DNA of 41,804 bases, taken from Bacteroidota bacterium. Its GTDB lineage: Bacteria > Bacteroidota > Bacteroidia > Cytophagales > Cyclobacteriaceae. The notes below the pieces were generated by a model. That model was not told the origin of the DNA. It saw only the letters and a list, made by a program, of their open reading frames with translations, and did not search any database. Position 1 is the stretch's first letter. Each line of letters opens with the position of its first letter. Positions 40,935 to 41,804 of this stretch are shown piece by piece. The position numbers and the translations under genes were made by a program. The stretch covers positions 1-41,804 of the forward strand of contig JACOSO010000093.1 in assembly GCA_016178785.1 (NCBI GenBank). The letters run 5' to 3'.

Positions 40935-41804
40935 CTACTTTTTCAAACCGATTTCTTTCAACCGCTGATTGAGAAATTCCCCAGCCGTGATATCATCCCA
41001 CATTTTCGGATGTTGGGCATCCACGCAACCGGGCAATGCAGTCAAATTCATTTCCGAGCGAGGGTGCATGAAAAATGGGATAGAGTAGCGCGGCTTGTTC
41101 ATCAAATGACGAGGAGGGTTGACCACTCGATGGATCGTTGATTTCAATTTTTTGTTGGTGAGGCGTTCGAGCATATCACCAACATTGACAACCAATTGCT
41201 CGGGCAGTGCAGTGATCGGAATCCATTTTCCGTCTCTTCTCAATACTTGCAGTCCATCCGCGCTGGCGCCCATCAGCAGTGTGATCAGGTTAATGTCGCC
41301 ATGCTCGGCAGCACGCACTGCATCGGCAGGAACAGAATCCGGGTCTTCGATAGGGAAATAATGGATTGGTCTTAAAATACTGTTGCCGTGTTTTACTTTG
41401 TCGTCAAAATAATTTTCAGGAAGATTCAAATACAAAGCTAGAGCCTTGAGCATCTGTACACCTGTACGCTCCAATTGTTTATAAACCTCGAGAGATATTT
41501 CTTTAAACTCTGGAAGTTCTTTTGGGAAAATATTGTCTGGATATTCTTTTTTTATCGGGTCATCGCCCACCACGGTTTGACCCACATGATAAAATTCTTT
41601 GAGATCTCCGGTGTTTCTTCCTTTCGCATGTTCTTTTCCTTTACCGATATACCCACGTTGTCCTGCAAGACCGGGAATTTCGTATTGCTGTTTAGTCGTA
41701 TCAGCAAGTGCAAAGAATTTTTTGATGACATCATACAATCGTGCACTTAAATCATCTGAAAGATAGTGGTTCCGAATAGCTGCGAAGCCGATGTTGTTGT
41801 AGGC
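40935..41804 (-). CDS. Isopenicillin-N-synthase-type 2OG-Fe(II) oxygenase (5' end cut by window)
   Basis: The frame stays open to the right edge: upstream of the apparent start at 41738 (a TTG, really an internal Leu) it reads AYNNIGFAAIRNHYLSDD, the usual beginning of the N-terminal DIOX domain, so the true start lies outside the window. The iron ligands are visible as HGD in AAEHGDINLITLL and His in STIHRVVNPP; the 2-oxoglutarate-binding RYSIPFF (R-X-S) follows. About 290 residues are present. The family hydroxylates or oxidises small molecules in the cytoplasm; the substrate is unknown. It ends nine bases before chrA. Confidence 0.93.
   Translation of the reverse strand, partial: AYNNIGFAAIRNHYLSDDLSARLYDVIKKFFALADTTKQQYEIPGLAGQRGYIGKGKEHAKGRNTGDLKEFYHVGQTVVGDDPIKKEYPDNIFPKELPEFKEISLEVYKQLERTGVQMLKALALYLNLPENYFDDKVKHGNSILRPIHYFPIEDPDSVPADAVRAAEHGDINLITLLMGASADGLQVLRRDGKWIPITALPEQLVVNVGDMLERLTNKKLKSTIHRVVNPPRHLMNKPRYSIPFFMHPRSEMNLTALPGCVDAQHPKMWDDITAGEFLNQRLKEIGLKK

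Overview
This window comes from a bacterium of the phylum Bacteroidota, probably Cytophagales-like. The placement is my inference. It rests on a complete sprA gene of the type IX secretion system (T9SS), a PorP/SprF protein paired with a giant gliding-motility-type C-terminal-domain adhesin, a T9SS type A tail protein, promoters of the TTG/TANNTTTG type, an imelysin/di-haem/TonB iron locus, and the ruvA-sprA-gcvH gene order. No phage, plasmid, CRISPR array or insertion sequence was seen.

Layout. 1-3604 (minus): a cut-off FAD oxidoreductase, a membrane histidine kinase and a PorP/SprF protein. 3782-8962 (plus): a secreted adhesin of about 1726 residues. 9002-11732 (plus): a small helical protein, a four-helix-bundle protein enclosed by repeat arrays, a DegP/HtrA-type protease and a VOC protein. 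11729-15892 (minus): a SET-domain protein and the str operon rpsL-rpsG-fusA-rpsJ, with a recognisable promoter and terminator. 16050-20186: a lipoprotein, a TacA/TacT-like toxin-antitoxin pair (minus), bifunctional Nnr, a tiny T9SS-tail protein, rsmG and a small membrane protein. 20183-26479 (minus): fluC, plsC, and an iron-type operon of TonB receptor, imelysin, di-haem protein and PepSY-like protein, led by a promoter with a palindromic operator. 26598-26751: tRNA-Val(GAC) and a decayed tRNA. 26859-28670: a TPR histidine kinase. 28651-41804 (minus): ferredoxin-like protein, nitroreductase, lipA, gcvH, sprA, ruvA, an unknown membrane protein, chrA and a cut-off 2OG-Fe(II) oxygenase.

Functional links. 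SprA is the T9SS outer-membrane translocon; the adhesin with its PorP partner and the small tail protein are likely clients of that system. LipA makes the lipoyl group carried by GcvH. The TonB, imelysin and di-haem genes look like one iron-responsive transport unit.

The most unusual signal is a class of intergenic arrays with a strict 7-base period. In several of them, copies of a short core (ATTC, AGTC or GTTAAT) run in one direction and are followed by copies of its reverse complement, which gives a long degenerate hairpin. They occur around the four-helix-bundle gene (two arrays sharing a 39-base direct repeat), inside the str operon, and on both sides of gcvH. A looser AATTTGAA-type version flanks the unknown membrane gene near 39 kb.
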